A stretch of DNA of 64,000 bases from Coniosporium tulheliwenetii (taxonomy: Eukaryota > Ascomycota > Dothideomycetes): contig JAPDRP010000006.1 in the NCBI GenBank assembly GCA_030247845.1, forward strand, positions 682,001 to 746,000, read 5' to 3'. Position numbers and translations under genes: made by a program. Position 1 is the first letter of the stretch. Every line of letters begins with the position of its first letter. The notes below the pieces were generated by a model. It made no database searches, was not told the origin of the DNA, and saw only the letters and a list, made by a program, of their open reading frames with translations. Below, one piece after another: positions 35,290-46,590 of this stretch.

Positions 35290-36671
35290 TGACGCTAGGG
35301 TTTTCGGGATTGTGCCTGGGCTATCTATGTCTGCTCATCCGCTATCCTTGTACATGTGCATTTCCTTTCGTCGTCAGATCTCGTCCCGTTTTCTATCTCT
35401 GCGCATTTCCGCTACTAAAACTAGGGCATCTTGGGTTTGGTCTTGTCAGTGTTTCAAGCGGGTGTTGGTGGACTGTTCGTCTTCGCTTCTTCCGGTCGGC
35501 TGCGGCGTCTTTCAGCGCGGTGTTCTTCCAGATGAACCGGCTTTGTGCGATTTCTTGGCTGCCGCTGTTGCTTCAAGAGATTGGGTGCGTATCTGGAGCC
35601 GCATCTTACCCGCATATGCCCTCATCTGCTTGAGCACTTCTTGCTTTCATAGCCCAAACAGCGCTTTAGCTGAGTGTGACAACGTAATAAAAGATACCAT
35701 ATCACTTCATCTCATACATCTCATCAATAACAGTTTATACTACCAGAACTAGCCCATGTCTTCACTACCCAATACAACCCTACAGCTTCAAAAATCGTGT
35801 ACAAGCCCCCTCGGTTCTATCTGGTGTCAATAGCTTGCCGTTAGCCGTATAGCCCGGCCTCGCTCGTGCATCGCCCAAACAGCGTTCTTCCTCCGGAGCC
35901 TCCAGGCTTTTGCTCTATTCGGACTCCGGCACGTCTCTCCCAACCACGAGCACAAGCTCGTCCGTCTCGTCAATTATATCTACGTCTCTGACTCCCCCTC
36001 GCCTCTCTCTCCCCTAGTCTCGCTTCCTTCACCAGGCAGCAAGCCATAAAGCGGAACTCGCACCCACCGCCACCATGCGCAAAGGGCGGCACAATCTTGC
36101 CCTACATGACCTGAATCGCCGTCCAGTCCCCATCGCTAGATCACCAAGCGTTCTCTTCATCCTCCCACTGCAACATGCAGTGCCCGTCTTCTACCGCTTT
36201 TCCTGTTCAGAAACTCGGATCCAAAGCTTGAGTAGATGCATTATTGCCCATGTCGTCCGGATACGGTGAGAGATTGAGTGGGATTCACCCAGGTGGCCTG
36301 TGGACTGGTTCTGCGATTCCGAGCTTGTGGACGTAGTTGGTATGGACTCAGGTGCTGGCGGGGCTGTGCAGTCGACGCTCTGATCAACGTGGCCGCTCAA
36401 TTAAGGTCAAGCTCGATCCGTAACACGAGGTTTTCTAGTTGTTAGGTGGAGTGGCGCTGCAAATGCTTATCAGGATCACAGAAGCAATGGATCTTGTATG
36501 AAGATATATGCCGCTCCTAGATTGCTTAGAGATGGATATATATGCTATCCTAGATAAATATGCATGCCATACCGAGCCAGGCCCAGCAAGGCCGAAACCT
36601 TGTAAATACCGATAATGGGATACGGTCGTTGAAAGCTACCGATGTGTGCATGTTGATAGATCCCCAAGCCC
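35290..36671. other. intergenic region between convergent genes
   Basis: About 1.4 kb separating the stop of the kinase and the stop of the Mis18-domain gene; 3' untranslated sequence of both. Pyrimidine-rich tracts occur around 35990-36020. No gene supported. Confidence 0.45.
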
Positions 36672-39600
36672 CTACTCCTCCCTCCCAAACCCCGGCAACT
36701 GCGTCCCCTGCCCTTGCTGCGTATCCCTTTCCGGCTCCCCCATGGTCACATCCCCATCCGCCGGTGAGCCTGGCCCACTCCCACTCTCACTAACCGTCAA
36801 ACTACTCGCGGGACTCATCTCTCCCTGCCCCTCCCCCTCCATGTCATCACCCTCCCCATCCTCCTTCCCAGCCCTCTCCCCCTCCCTCGCCGCACCTACC
36901 GCCTCCTCCCTAAACTTGACCCTCTCCGTCTTCGCCTTCGCGCCCCTCCGAACTGGCGAGCTCCCCGGAAAGAAACTCGCCGCATCGTACGCGCCGCCCT
37001 TGCTCTCGATTCCGCGCGGGAAGATCTTACTCAGGATCTCGGCGTGGCGCTCCTGGGTGCTCATTTCCCTGGGCTCTGCTGAGCTGCCGGGGGACGGCGT
37101 CTCAAGGCCGTCGCGGCTCAGCACGGGCGCGTTGGCGAGCGCCGAGGTCGGGGTATGATGGTGGGGGTGCTGGTGCTGGCTCTGGCTTTGCCCAAACTCC
37201 GCCGCTTTCTCGGCTTCTTTCCTCGCGTGCACCTTCCTCAGGTTCGCCGCGCTCGACTGACTCCGCATGTCCGGCCGTCCATCCTTCCGTATGAGAATCC
37301 CTTCCGCGTTCCTAACGGGCTTCGTGCGTGTCCTCTTCGTATGGGAGTACGGGTTCCCCGGCGCCGCAGAACTTGACGGCGGTCCAGACGAAGAAGACGG
37401 CCGCGCAGGCGTCTCAGGATGTCGCGCCCCGCCGGAGCCGCGCCGCACGGGACCGCCGCGTCTGCTGCCGCCCGGTGTGTGGGGTTGGTAGTACCCGTTG
37501 ACGATCTGGGAGCCGGTCCAGTCGGGCTTTTCCCACTCGGGGGTGCCAAGATCGGGGGCAAGCTCTGGCGCGGTCGACCGCCTCGTCGGCCGCCACGGCC
37601 CCCGTTTGGGGGAGGGGCCTTGGGGGGCGCGTTCGGGGGTGGGGCGCCAGCTGTCGTCCGGGTTGCGGTCGGCGGTTGTGGCGGTTGAGTCGTAGGGGAT
37701 GAAGGTTGTGGAGATGGGGGCTGTGGAGTTGGAGTCTTGGCGGGCGTCGCTGGAGGTGGGGACGTAGCGGGAGCCGCTTTCGGTGGTTTCCATTGTGCTG
37801 TATACGATGGGGGAGCCGGCGGCGGTGTCGTAGCTCTGGGGGCGCGAGGTGCGTAGTTGTGGTTCCAGAGGTGCGAGTTTGGGGCGTTTTGGGGAGCCGA
37901 TTTGGCTCGTCGCGTCTGCGTGGCCGTCTAGTCCATGTGAAGGACCGCGTTTATGGCTGGGGTTTACTGAAGTCCATCCACTGCTGGCGGCCTGAGTTTG
38001 TGGTGTTTGATGAGACACGTCTGAAGTTAACGAGGGACGAAAGGATGACTCCGCAGGTTGGTGAGAGGATTGCACTTGGATATCACTCCGCATAGGGGTT
38101 GACACTCGACGGACGTGGTGAGAGGGCTGGGGAGGGTGTGGTAGACCGTGGAATGACGGCTCCCTGGGAGAGTTAAATGATGCAGCGGCAGATCCGGGCC
38201 CGACACTCCCCTCCTCGATACGCTGGATCTTGCGCTTCATGATCTCCAGCTGCATCTTCAGCGCATCCACCTCGGTTACTTTCGCAGCGACATTCGATAG
38301 CGTGGCAGAAAAGACTTCGAGCGTCTCATCAACCTTCACAGGCGGCGGCGGCGGCGGTGGTGGTGGTGGCGGTGCGATTTGCGCAATGGGCCGTGCCAGT
38401 AATTCCCTCCGCATAGTCTCCACCAGCGCGGCTAACCCACCCATTTCCATCTGTAACCTGCCGAAGGCCTCTTCCCATCCAGCTACATGTTGCTGTTGGC
38501 TTGCTAGTGCGGCTGCGTTTTGGCTAACCTCGGTTTGCAGTCGTGCAACAGGGTCGAGGCGAAGTTGATCTTCCGGTACATAGTGTCGAAAGTTGTTGGT
38601 GACTTGACCAATGGGGCTTCGCAATCGGATCGTATGCTCACTTGGGCGGGCACTTGCTTCGCCTGTGCTCGCAGATGGATTGTTTTGCGGTTCGGCGCTT
38701 GCGGAGTTTTGCAGCGTATGCGTGGATTCTGTAGGCGCTGTACTTGGGGGTGGTTGCGGCGAGAAATTGGGTATAGGGTTTGCAGGCGGGTTGGGCTGGT
38801 GAAAGCTGCCGCGCGATTTGGCCAGTTGGTTGACGGGCTCTAGTGGCCGAGGGTGACCATCAATGTCCATCTCCGCAGTGGTTGATCTCGAGCTCTTCAA
38901 TTGGTACTCTGGGCGAGCGGGCTCTAGTATTTCCTGAACAACTTTACCAGAAGCTTCGCTGCGAAGTTCTATCCGTGGCAGCTTGAAGAACTCTCGACCT
39001 CTGCAAAAGGGAAGTTAGCTTACTGCACGTTGCAAAACAGCTTGTAGAAACGGCGCATCGTGGGCTGGCGACTGCGCAGCAGAGAAAACCAAGCTTCACT
39101 CACTCGAAAAAGGCCTTCTCCTCAGGCGCCTGCGTACACAAGATGCCTAAAGTCGTGTTTTCGGTGCAAAACCGACAATTCAGGGCCTGGAGAGTACTGC
39201 GTCAAGATTATCTGTCAGTGCCGGGATCCATGGCTCCCTGTTAATGAGAGCGCAGGTGCAATAAGCAGTCGAGCGGTTACATATAGCTAGCGCGACATAG
39301 ATTAAATTTTAGTGGGAAGCGTCGGCTCAGAGAAACACGAATGCGCCTGCCGTAAATCATGCCCTAACTCTGCATCCGGGAAGGCGACAAGAATCGATTG
39401 CAGACTCACCATCCTTCGAACTCGCTGCCAATCAGCGCAACTTTGGCTTTCGGCGCCAGCTGCAGGCCGGGGACGCTGTAGGATCCAACAAGCGCTGGCA
39501 AGTAGTATGTTTTCGTTATCTTGATCCAGCCGTTGTAGAATTCGCCGATGTTGGAGTTGCACTTTCTGCAGAATCCGTTTGTCGAACGGCTAACTTCCTC

Positions 39601-39690
39601 ATCGCTACTTTGGGACTCGGCGTCGGCTTCAGCTTCCGGTTGAGATTCGGAGATTGTTGTACTCTCGCGCACTGATCTCGCAGGGGCCAT
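36672..39690 (-). CDS. Mis18/Yippee-type zinc-domain protein with a long disordered tail
   Basis: Three exons: 39690-39410, 39196-39104 and 39000-36672 (introns 39197-39409 and 39001-39103, both phase-consistent). The first two exons make a zinc-binding fold: 'NGFCRKCNSNIGEFYNGW', 'TKTYYLPALVGSY', 'VALIGSEFEGCTLQALNCRF' and 'CTENTTLGILCTQAPEEK'. The two C-x2-C pairs (CRKC and CRFC) are spaced as in the Mis18/Yippee/cereblon fold. Exon 3 begins 'GREFFKLPRIEL' and continues some 740 residues: a run of 11 prolines ('APPPPPPPPPPPVKVDET'), a helical segment, many Ser/Pro/Arg-rich stretches and a conserved block 'EGILIRKDGRPDMRSQSSAA'. Mis18 proteins load CENP-A at centromeres; a similar role here is an inference. 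Without the splices the large exon would be annotated as an unrelated hypothetical protein. Confidence 0.8.
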
Positions 39691-40594
39691 GGTCTGAAGT
39701 GAGAGCTGAGACGAGCAGAAAAGCGTGCAGCAGAGTGCGACCAGGTCTTAACTTAAGGTTTATGAGTGGTTAAGACGAAAAGGCGGGACTAGAAGTGAAA
39801 CCGTGGAACGGTGCGCGCAAGTTTTTGATTAGGTCGATAAGACGACGAGTGGCTTATTGGTGCTTCGATAGGTGAGAGGGAAGCGGTCGCCCTTTTGAGT
39901 CTGGGCTATTTGCTAATTGATTAGCATCCAAGATTCCCTCATCCGCTCCTTCGAGTCAAGCGCTGTGCCGGCTATTGCAGATTATGAAACCTTATAGGCC
40001 GGTGGCGTGTCGCTAGTGTCTGTGCTCGCTGGCGAATTTTCTGCGCTGCGATTGATTTGCTCTGTTGCACGAGAGGCGTCGCAAATTCTTGCCGCTTGAA
40101 CCGACGTCACTTTAGATCTATCTTTCGTTGTGTGAAGGAGGACAATGATGAGTGGAGTAGGTAGAGAAGTGCTACATAAGAGGCCACTGCTTCAGTCGAT
40201 CTCGCTGACATACGTGACATTAAGTATGTCGATAAGACTCTAGTTCAGTCTGCAACGCGAACTAGCGCAGGTCTTACCTAGAGTGGAGCATGCACCCAAT
40301 GCGCAGGGTGAGTACTAATGATGACTCAGTACTCGAGTAGTCTGAAGCGCGCGTTGCCATTCAGCATGAAAGCGATTCGCGGGTGCCTGCGTTAAGCGCA
40401 GCTCAACACGCGAAGCAAGGGTGCGTCTATCTGCCACCAACCGAAGGGACATGAAGCGACACATCGTCATGTGACAGCGGCTTTACGCTCACCACGTCTT
40501 CTCTCCTGAACCGATGTCCTCCCAGCAGCAAGACAGCGTTGCATGCTATCTGGAAAGCTTCATCCATCTATTCCCAAGCACAAGCACAAGCACC
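39691..40594. other. intergenic region
   Basis: Upstream of the Mis18-type gene and downstream of the exonuclease gene. No coding frame is supported. Confidence 0.45.
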
Positions 40595-42747
40595 TCACTT
40601 CACCACCACAAATCCGACGCCCTCCCTCGCCTTCTTGGCCGCCTTCTTCAGCGCCTGCTCCTCCGCATCCGTCCACTTGATGCTGAGCTGATCCCACTTC
40701 TTGGTTGCATACTCCTTCTTGAACTGCTGCTGCATGTTCTGCAGCCGCGCCGCCTCTCTCGGATCGCCCGAGCCGCTGTAGACGATGAAAGCCGTGCAGG
40801 GGGCAGCGCGTCGTAGATGGCCTTAATATTCACGACGGTCTTCGTGACAGCTTCAGTGAGAGCCGATGAATCTGCAGCGGTGTCGGTGCCGTTGCTGCCC
40901 GCGAGCGCATTCGCCAGCAGTTCAGCGTTATCAGCCGTCTTCGTCCTATTCCACCATCCCCTTACAGCCTCCAACTCGCGCAGCCTCGCCCACACGAGAT
41001 CGACCCCTCCAGCTCCTCCTCCAGCATCCCCACTCACAGCCATCTTGACGCCCTCCACGACTCCAGCATCATCTTCACACCCAACACACACCGCGGCACC
41101 CGCGCCATGCCCCCTCTTCGGATCACCCCAATCCACCACCGCGCCCGTCCTGCCCTCCTCAGCGCCCCCGCTTCTCCCACTTGCGGGCCTCTTCGCCCTT
41201 CCCAGCCTCTTGAAGATGCTCTCCCCGCTCGCCTCAGCGGTGCCCCATTTCGGCCCCTTCTCGCACTTCGTCTTGAGCAGATCGAGACACGCGCGCGCGT
41301 CCTCAATGCTATCATGGCCCGTCGTGCCATGGTGCTGCTGGATGTCGCGGCTGAGATACTTCTGCGCGATCCATTTAAGCGACGACTTGAGCGGCGGGCC
41401 GCGCGGGTGCGGATAGATGAGCGCGGTGTCGATTATGAAGGGGTGCGTCATCTTCAGCGCCGTGAGGTCGGCGTTGAGGGAGTGGCCGACGAGGATGGTG
41501 CGCGGGGTTATGAGGTCTAGCAGGCGAGATTGGATGTCGCGGAGGGTGGTGGTGACGGGGGCGAGCATGGCGGCCGTGATGCCGGAGTAAGGGGTTAGGT
41601 AGTCGGTGATCGGAAGGTCTGGTTTCACTAATTCGTCGAGAACGACGGAGCCGTCCCAGGAGACGAGACTGATGCGAGTGAGGGCGAAGGTGTCGGGTGA
41701 GGTCTTGCACATTTCGCAGTCCATGGCGAGGATGTTGCGGCCGGCTGTGAGACTGCCTTGCTGGATCTCTTTCTCGGGGATGTCACCGTCTTCGAGGGTA
41801 GCCACTTTTGTGTCGACCCATCCGTCCTCAATGGCTTGGTGGGCTTTACGTCTGCTCTCTTCGTAATTCTGCTTGGCTTCGGCGGTTATGAATAGCGCCG
41901 GATGAAGAACGTATTCATTCTCTTGAAGCTCTTCGAGTGACGCAAGAAACTCAGTCACAGGCGTGGGTTTGTTTGCCCAGTTCTTGCCCTCTCGCGGCGG
42001 GCCAGGGCCTTTCCCCCTCTTCTCCTCCTTTGTCTTTGGGAGGGGCGCAGTGAGCATGGCGTGTAGGGGTGAGTGGATGCGGTGGTACTTGTCGTCGCCA
42101 GGGGTCTTGATGGGCCAGATATGTGGGAAGACGTCTGCTAAGGGCTTGAGGGGCTCTGGCAACTTTTCAGAAGCAAGCTTGACAGGGTAGTAGTCGTCTG
42201 GAGAAAGTCGGATTTTATTGTTGTTTGTCTGCTGTACATGCATGTTTGGTGATTTGTTTCCTTTTTCTGAAACTAGCTCCGCCGAAGCAGCAGTTGTATC
42301 TGCCGTGCTCTCGAGAGGAATTCTCCCATCAAACATGCCAGCCTCTAGTCCCGGCACCATGAGCACAACCACCTTCCTCACAGAATTGTGATGTCGAACA
42401 GAAACCCACTGCGGAGCTGTGCCATCAGCAAGCAGGTACAGCGTCAGCTGCTGCAGGTCACTGATTTTGACATGCGTCTGCAGGCGCGCGTTCGCGGAGT
42501 GGAAGATGGCCGGGTAGTTGCCATTGTTTTTCTTTTCATGCTTTTGCTTCTTCGACCGCTTCTCCACTGTCTGCCAGTCCCCCTCTGCCTCTTTGGCGGA
42601 AGGAGACGCGTGTCCGCTCTGGGGTTCGGACGTGTCGTCTGCCGCGGAAATGGGCTCCCGCAGCAGTGAGAGCGTCTGGCCCATGCCGAAGTGGTTGTCC
42701 CTGTCTTCGCACTCGTACTCGCCGCGGCTGCGCTTCCTGCTGGGCAT
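40595..42747 (-). CDS. REX1: RNA exonuclease of the REX1/RNH70 type, one frame break near the C-terminus
   Basis: I start at ATG 42747 (MPSRKRSRGEYECEDRDNHF), because the longer upstream frame begins inside an inverted-repeat element. After a nuclear-type basic head and 'YYPVKLASEKLPEPLKPLAD' comes a DEDDh exonuclease: Exo I 'ILAMDCEMCKTSPDTFALTR', 'DELVKPDLPITDYLTPYSGI', Exo II 'ILVGHSLNADLTALKMTHPF', 'DTALIYPHPRGPPLKSSLKW', Exo III 'GHDSIEDARACLDL'. Rex1 trims 5S rRNA and tRNA 3' ends in the nucleus. The tail reads 'YDALPP' and then jumps frame at the G run 40799-40803 (minus-strand C run). One base restores 'CTAFIVYSGSGDPREAARLQ' and a stop at 40595. The tail is Lys/Ala-rich and ends 'GVGFVVVK'. 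Confidence 0.9.
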
Positions 42748-42881
42748 GGTGGGTGGTATGCGCGGTGGCTTGCAGCGTCGGTTGGTGGTGCGGCGAAGGA
42801 GATTGATATCAGTCGCAAAGTGAGCAGCGTTTGCGGAGCTCGGGCCGCTGGAGATTCCCGTGCTGCGGTGCTGCGGTGCTC

Positions 42882-42916
42882 CACCACATTTCATAATCTT
42901 TGTTAACTGCCAAGCC
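42882..42916 (+). repeat. left terminal inverted repeat
   Basis: 35 bp starting CACCACATTTCATAATCTTT; pairs with 43335-43369 in inverse orientation. Confidence 0.85.
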
Positions 42917-43334
42917 TCCTCACCAGCAAAGAGATCCTCACTGTCTTTCTAGTATACTGACTTATAACACAACCAACTTATTCAATTTATATAAATAATA
43001 GTTTATCCTTATCGCGAGCATATGCGCTTTCATCCTATAAGCTTTTCTTAGAGGTTACTCCCTCAGTTAAAGAGTAACTTTAAAAAGTATTTAAATTCGT
43101 GCTTCTGGATTCTCACGGCTAAGGGTCCTCCGCTTGCAAGAAAAAAAGCGCGAAAAGGTGTAAATCTTAAGATATCTTCACAATTACAGAAGCTAAGCTT
43201 AAGGTTAGTAGCTATAGTTATAGCGCCCGCTTTCACGCATAAAAAAAGCCTCTACTTATAGAAATCGAGTGCGAATCGGTTATACTGTAGGTGGGTATCT
43301 TCGATAGAGATTTTTTGAATTTCACTGCCAAGAG

Positions 43335-43369
43335 GGCTTGGCAATTAACAAAGACTATGAAATGGGGTG
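43335..43369 (-). repeat. right terminal inverted repeat
   Basis: 35 bp, inverse complement of the left end with three mismatches (A/C, A/G, C/T). Confidence 0.85.
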
Positions 43370-43674
43370 TCCCGTGCTGCGGTCTCCCTTGCCGCCAGGC
43401 ATCCATCAAAGCTGCCTTGTCCCTTCATCTGCTTGGATGCATGTTGACTGCCCCAACCGGCATATAAGGGCCATGAGACAACCGCGGACTGGAGCAAATG
43501 CTCTTCCTCTGCACAAAGGCACGCTGGCTCGAACCGGCACTGCGAAAGCACCATGACACGGTTGTTTCCGTTACCATGTAAGCAGAGCACAACTTCGTAG
43601 TCCTCATGTAGGTCCTGTCTGATGCCAGTCTAGGGGAAGGCCTCCACCCAGCGTTTCCCGCGCCTCCTGAACCG

Positions 43675-44907
43675 TTGGCAGCCAATTTCATCATTGCGGT
43701 CGCGCCTGTATTAGGCTGTGCCGCGGGTGCCTTACCCATAGTTGCACGGAGATTGCTTGGATTGCCGATACACGGCTGGGGGCTGAAGGGTCCAGCTTAC
43801 GGGACACTCCTTTTTCTCGGCTACGGCTTATACAGAACCGAGATATACGAGCGTCGGGTGGCACGCGCGGTGTTGGACCGCCAAGGAACAAAGATTCCAT
43901 CCCGTACCCTCTTGGTGAACAATGGAGTCGTTCAGCAAGATGACTACCTCGTTGCAGGCTGCGCCATCGGCATCTTATGTGCGTTATCCAGGAGGGTCGC
44001 CCCGAGTACGATCGGTTGGCCTCGATACGTCGGTGCAGCATCCTGGGGCGGCTGCGGGGGATATCTCCTCTTCACCCCACTCAACTCCAAAGTCTCAGAT
44101 CCCGCGATGGAGCTTTACACAAGACAAGTGGAACAAGCACGTTTGCTCCAGGAGGAACTCGCTGAAAAGCATGACTTAACCGTTGCCACCAAATCTCTCT
44201 CGCCCTTTTCGCCAAGCGTCCAACTGTCCCACGATGAAACGCCAGAGACATTGCCACACCACTACGATTTAGATCCGCAGTGGGGACGCATCTTCATTCC
44301 CTCTACAGACTACACATGGGTGCCAGCTTCTCCCGAAGAAGGGATCAGGACTCTCAAGGAGCATCTCAAAACACTTGAAGAAAGAAGGACGAGAGAGGTG
44401 GCAGAAGCGGAGTTCATCTGGCACGAGCTTGCAGACAGGGAGATAGCGTTTCAATGCATGACAGATGATAAGGCCAGGGATGCCTCACGCAGAGCGCTTG
44501 AGCTAGTGGGCAGCACGCACCGCAAGCTTTGGGATAGCATCTCAGGACTAGATTGGATGATTGCAGACACCAAGAAGCGCATCCTTCAGCTGGAGGCCAA
44601 GCAAAGCGGCCGCACCTGGACACCCGCTCCTGGGTCCATCGAGAGGGCTAAACATCGCCCTAGCTTGTGCGTAGAGATGTTCAGAAGACACCTCTCAAAT
44701 CTAGAAGAGCTGAACCGGGCTGTGGACACAGCGATGACCAGTTTGGAGTTTTCAAAGATGCCGAAAGACGCTCAGCTGACGTTACGAAGGCATAAAGATC
44801 AGTTACTGCAGAACATCGAGGCGACCAAGGCAGTCATAAAAGAGTTCGAGGCACGCCTGAACGCGTCGAGTGTTGATGAGTGGACGCCGGACTCGAAGAA
44901 CTCCTAA
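43675..44907 (+). CDS. hypothetical membrane-anchored coiled-coil protein, N-terminus unresolved
   Basis: A clean frame of about 410 codons. The first part is hydrophobic ('NFIIAVAPVLGCAAGALPIV', 'AYGTLLFLGYGLY', 'LVAGCAIGILCALSRRVAPS', 'GGCGGYLLFTPLNSKVSD'), suggesting three or four membrane segments. The rest is soluble and helical with heptad-like stretches ('GIRTLKEHLKTLEERRTREV', 'NLEELNRAVDTAMTSLEF') and ends 'DEWTPDSKNS'. I recognise no family. The frame has no ATG at its beginning, is open upstream to a TAG near 43609, and probably needs a 5' exon; a GTAAGC donor near 43576 is one candidate, but the phases I tried hit stops. The layout resembles inner-membrane mitochondrial proteins with a coiled-coil domain, but that is speculation. 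Confidence 0.65.
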   Translation: MAANFIIAVAPVLGCAAGALPIVARRLLGLPIHGWGLKGPAYGTLLFLGYGLYRTEIYERRVARAVLDRQGTKIPSRTLLVNNGVVQQDDYLVAGCAIGILCALSRRVAPSTIGWPRYVGAASWGGCGGYLLFTPLNSKVSDPAMELYTRQVEQARLLQEELAEKHDLTVATKSLSPFSPSVQLSHDETPETLPHHYDLDPQWGRIFIPSTDYTWVPASPEEGIRTLKEHLKTLEERRTREVAEAEFIWHELADREIAFQCMTDDKARDASRRALELVGSTHRKLWDSISGLDWMIADTKKRILQLEAKQSGRTWTPAPGSIERAKHRPSLCVEMFRRHLSNLEELNRAVDTAMTSLEFSKMPKDAQLTLRRHKDQLLQNIEATKAVIKEFEARLNASSVDEWTPDSKNS

Positions 44908-45675
44908 AGCGAATGAGCGATCGAAAGTGAGACTCAACGCCGCCTCCGCAGCCGGCCATTTCACAGTCAAATCATGTCCGCCGCAAGCTGGTGAGTAGCT
45001 CCAACGAAATTCCCCACCTCGCAGACAATCCTAATGGATACGATAGAGCACCGTTCGAGCGTCTAGCAACCGAAAGACCTGACGCCTCCGAGCAATGCAT
45101 GCCTGTGGAGCACATCATGTGGCGGCTACGCCAGCCCCACCCAAACTGTGGGAATTAACTTCACCAACTGGCGCTGCGGCACCTCCAGCATTGGATTGCG
45201 TCTACTGGTAGTCGAAGCACCAGGAAGCAACCGCTCTCTCCGGTCACTGCGCTCATCTGGCAGCTTGGCTTCACAGGGCCCGTGCAATGCAAATTTGTGA
45301 CCGCACGATGCAGCAGATGTCAGGGGACATATTTCGGTAATCTTCAGATTACATATTTCTGAAGCTAGAACAGAAGCATGATGAACAATGAATTGTCTCC
45401 ATCAAAAGTTTCTTCCAAACCGATACTTCGTTCTGGTAACGCCGCACTCAAACCGCCGTTTCACGCTGCGCCATTCAGACCCTAGCGAACAGTTCGACCA
45501 AAAAGGGCATCTGCGAAGATTAATGATTGTGTTCCTACCACAACGCCGGAGATGTGCACGAGTGCGACCAATGACCTGAACACCCCATCTCCCTCGCCTA
45601 CGCCATCACCCAGCACCAACACCAACTCCTTCACTTACCGCCCAATGCTCCTCGACCCCCAACGCCTTTAACCCA
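44908..45675. other. intergenic region between convergent genes
   Basis: About 0.77 kb; short open frames only. Nothing supportable. Confidence 0.45.
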
Positions 45676-46275
45676 TCAACTCTTCCTCCCTTCCCCCACC
45701 TTCGCAAGCTCCTCCCTCGGCGGCAACGACTCCGGCCCAAACCCCAACGGCAACAACTCCCCCACCGTCCTCACAACCACCTTCCCCTCCCCTCCCTCCC
45801 GTCCAACCATCACAACCGGGACGTCCCCCCACAAAACTCCCTCAAAAACTGCCTGCACATTCCGCACGGGGAGCTGGGCTCCGGCGCATCCGTAGCCACA
45901 GCTATCGCCCTGAAGTCTCCCCTTCTATGGCCTGCGAAGACCGCGCTCCCCATGGCCACACGCTCGGCGCAGCTGCCGACGGGGTAGGAGGCGTTTTCGA
46001 CGTTGGCGCCGGAGATGTAGGATCCGGAGTGCGTGAGGAGGGCGCTGCCGACGCGGAAGAGTGAGTAGGGGCCTGGTGGTTGCGTGTTAGACCTAATTAA
46101 GGCGGGGGCGGAGGTTGGGGGAGGAAGGGGGCGAGGTACAATATGCCGCCGCTTTTGCTTCAATGCATTTTGCTGTTAGGGTGCGGATCTCTTCGGCCGT
46201 GAGACCGTGGACGAGCGCGCTGGAGTCGGTGATATCGCTAGCGGTAAGAGAGGCTTCTCCGTTCTGTGCTGTCAT
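45676..46275 (-). CDS. CDD1: cytidine deaminase, one frame break in a six-base C/G run
   Basis: Exon 1 from ATG 46275 (MTAQNGEASLTASDITDSSA) carries 'GLTAEEIRTLTAKCIEAKAA'. Intron 46073-46139 joins 'AY' to 'CPYSLFRVGSALLTHSGSYI'. Zinc ligands are in 'NASYPVGSCAERVAMGSAVF' (C-A-E, with the catalytic Glu) and 'PCGMCRQFLREFCG' (P-C-x2-C). The enzyme deaminates cytidine and deoxycytidine in pyrimidine salvage, as a small cytosolic tetramer. The frame breaks at 45825-45830 (six C's on the plus strand). A seventh would continue 'GDVPVVMVGREGGEG' to 'LLPLGFGPESLPP', the usual family ending. The stop is at 45676. Length is near the family norm. Confidence 0.92.
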
Positions 46276-46590
46276 AGTGGGAGGGAAGGAAGGAGAGAGG
46301 TGCTTGGTGGGGTGTTTGTAGATGTTATGCTTGGCTTATCTTATCGGATTAGGATCAGGAGATGGTGGAGTGATGAAACATCCCTAGGTCAACGACAGCA
46401 TAGAAAATAAACCGATTAGTATGTGAATTGATTTAGGGAGCAAACACCAACTAAAAGCGATCATGGATCATTCGAGTCGTATCAAATGACCAGCGCTTCG
46501 TCCGCTATCTATATAGTGCGTCGTTACACGAAGTAAGTTCGTATCACCTATGGAGGCTCATCGAACATCCTCCAGCATCGCCAAGGCCGC
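46276..46590. other. intergenic spacer
   Basis: Between the cytidine deaminase start and the eIF3d stop. No gene; likely deaminase promoter. Confidence 0.45.

Larger units (their letters stand above)
42870..43369. mobile_element. 0.5 kb MITE-like element with 35-bp terminal inverted repeats
   Basis: Ends are inverted repeats: 42882-42916 begins CACCACATTTCATAATCTTT and 43335-43369 read on the minus strand begins CACCCCATTTCATAGTCTTT. They match at 32 of 35 positions, and two of the three differences are transitions. The interior is AT-rich with no coding frame. A 14-bp direct repeat TCCCGTGCTGCGGT flanks it at 42856-42869 and 43370-43383; on the left a 12-bp GCTGCGGT-type spacer separates it from the inverted repeat. 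Size and structure suggest a non-autonomous DNA transposon; superfamily undetermined. Confidence 0.75.
42748..43674. other. divergent intergenic region containing the inverted-repeat element
   Basis: Lies between two genes transcribed away from each other. Most of it (42870-43369) is an AT-rich element with inverted ends; 43384-43674 is ordinary composition. The true 5' exon of the right-hand gene may also be in this region. Confidence 0.6.

Noticed and set aside
42747..42894. Upstream ATG at 42894 as start of the REX1-like gene
   Set aside because: It lies inside the inverted repeat and adds a stretch with no family support; ATG 42747 gives a normal basic N-terminus.
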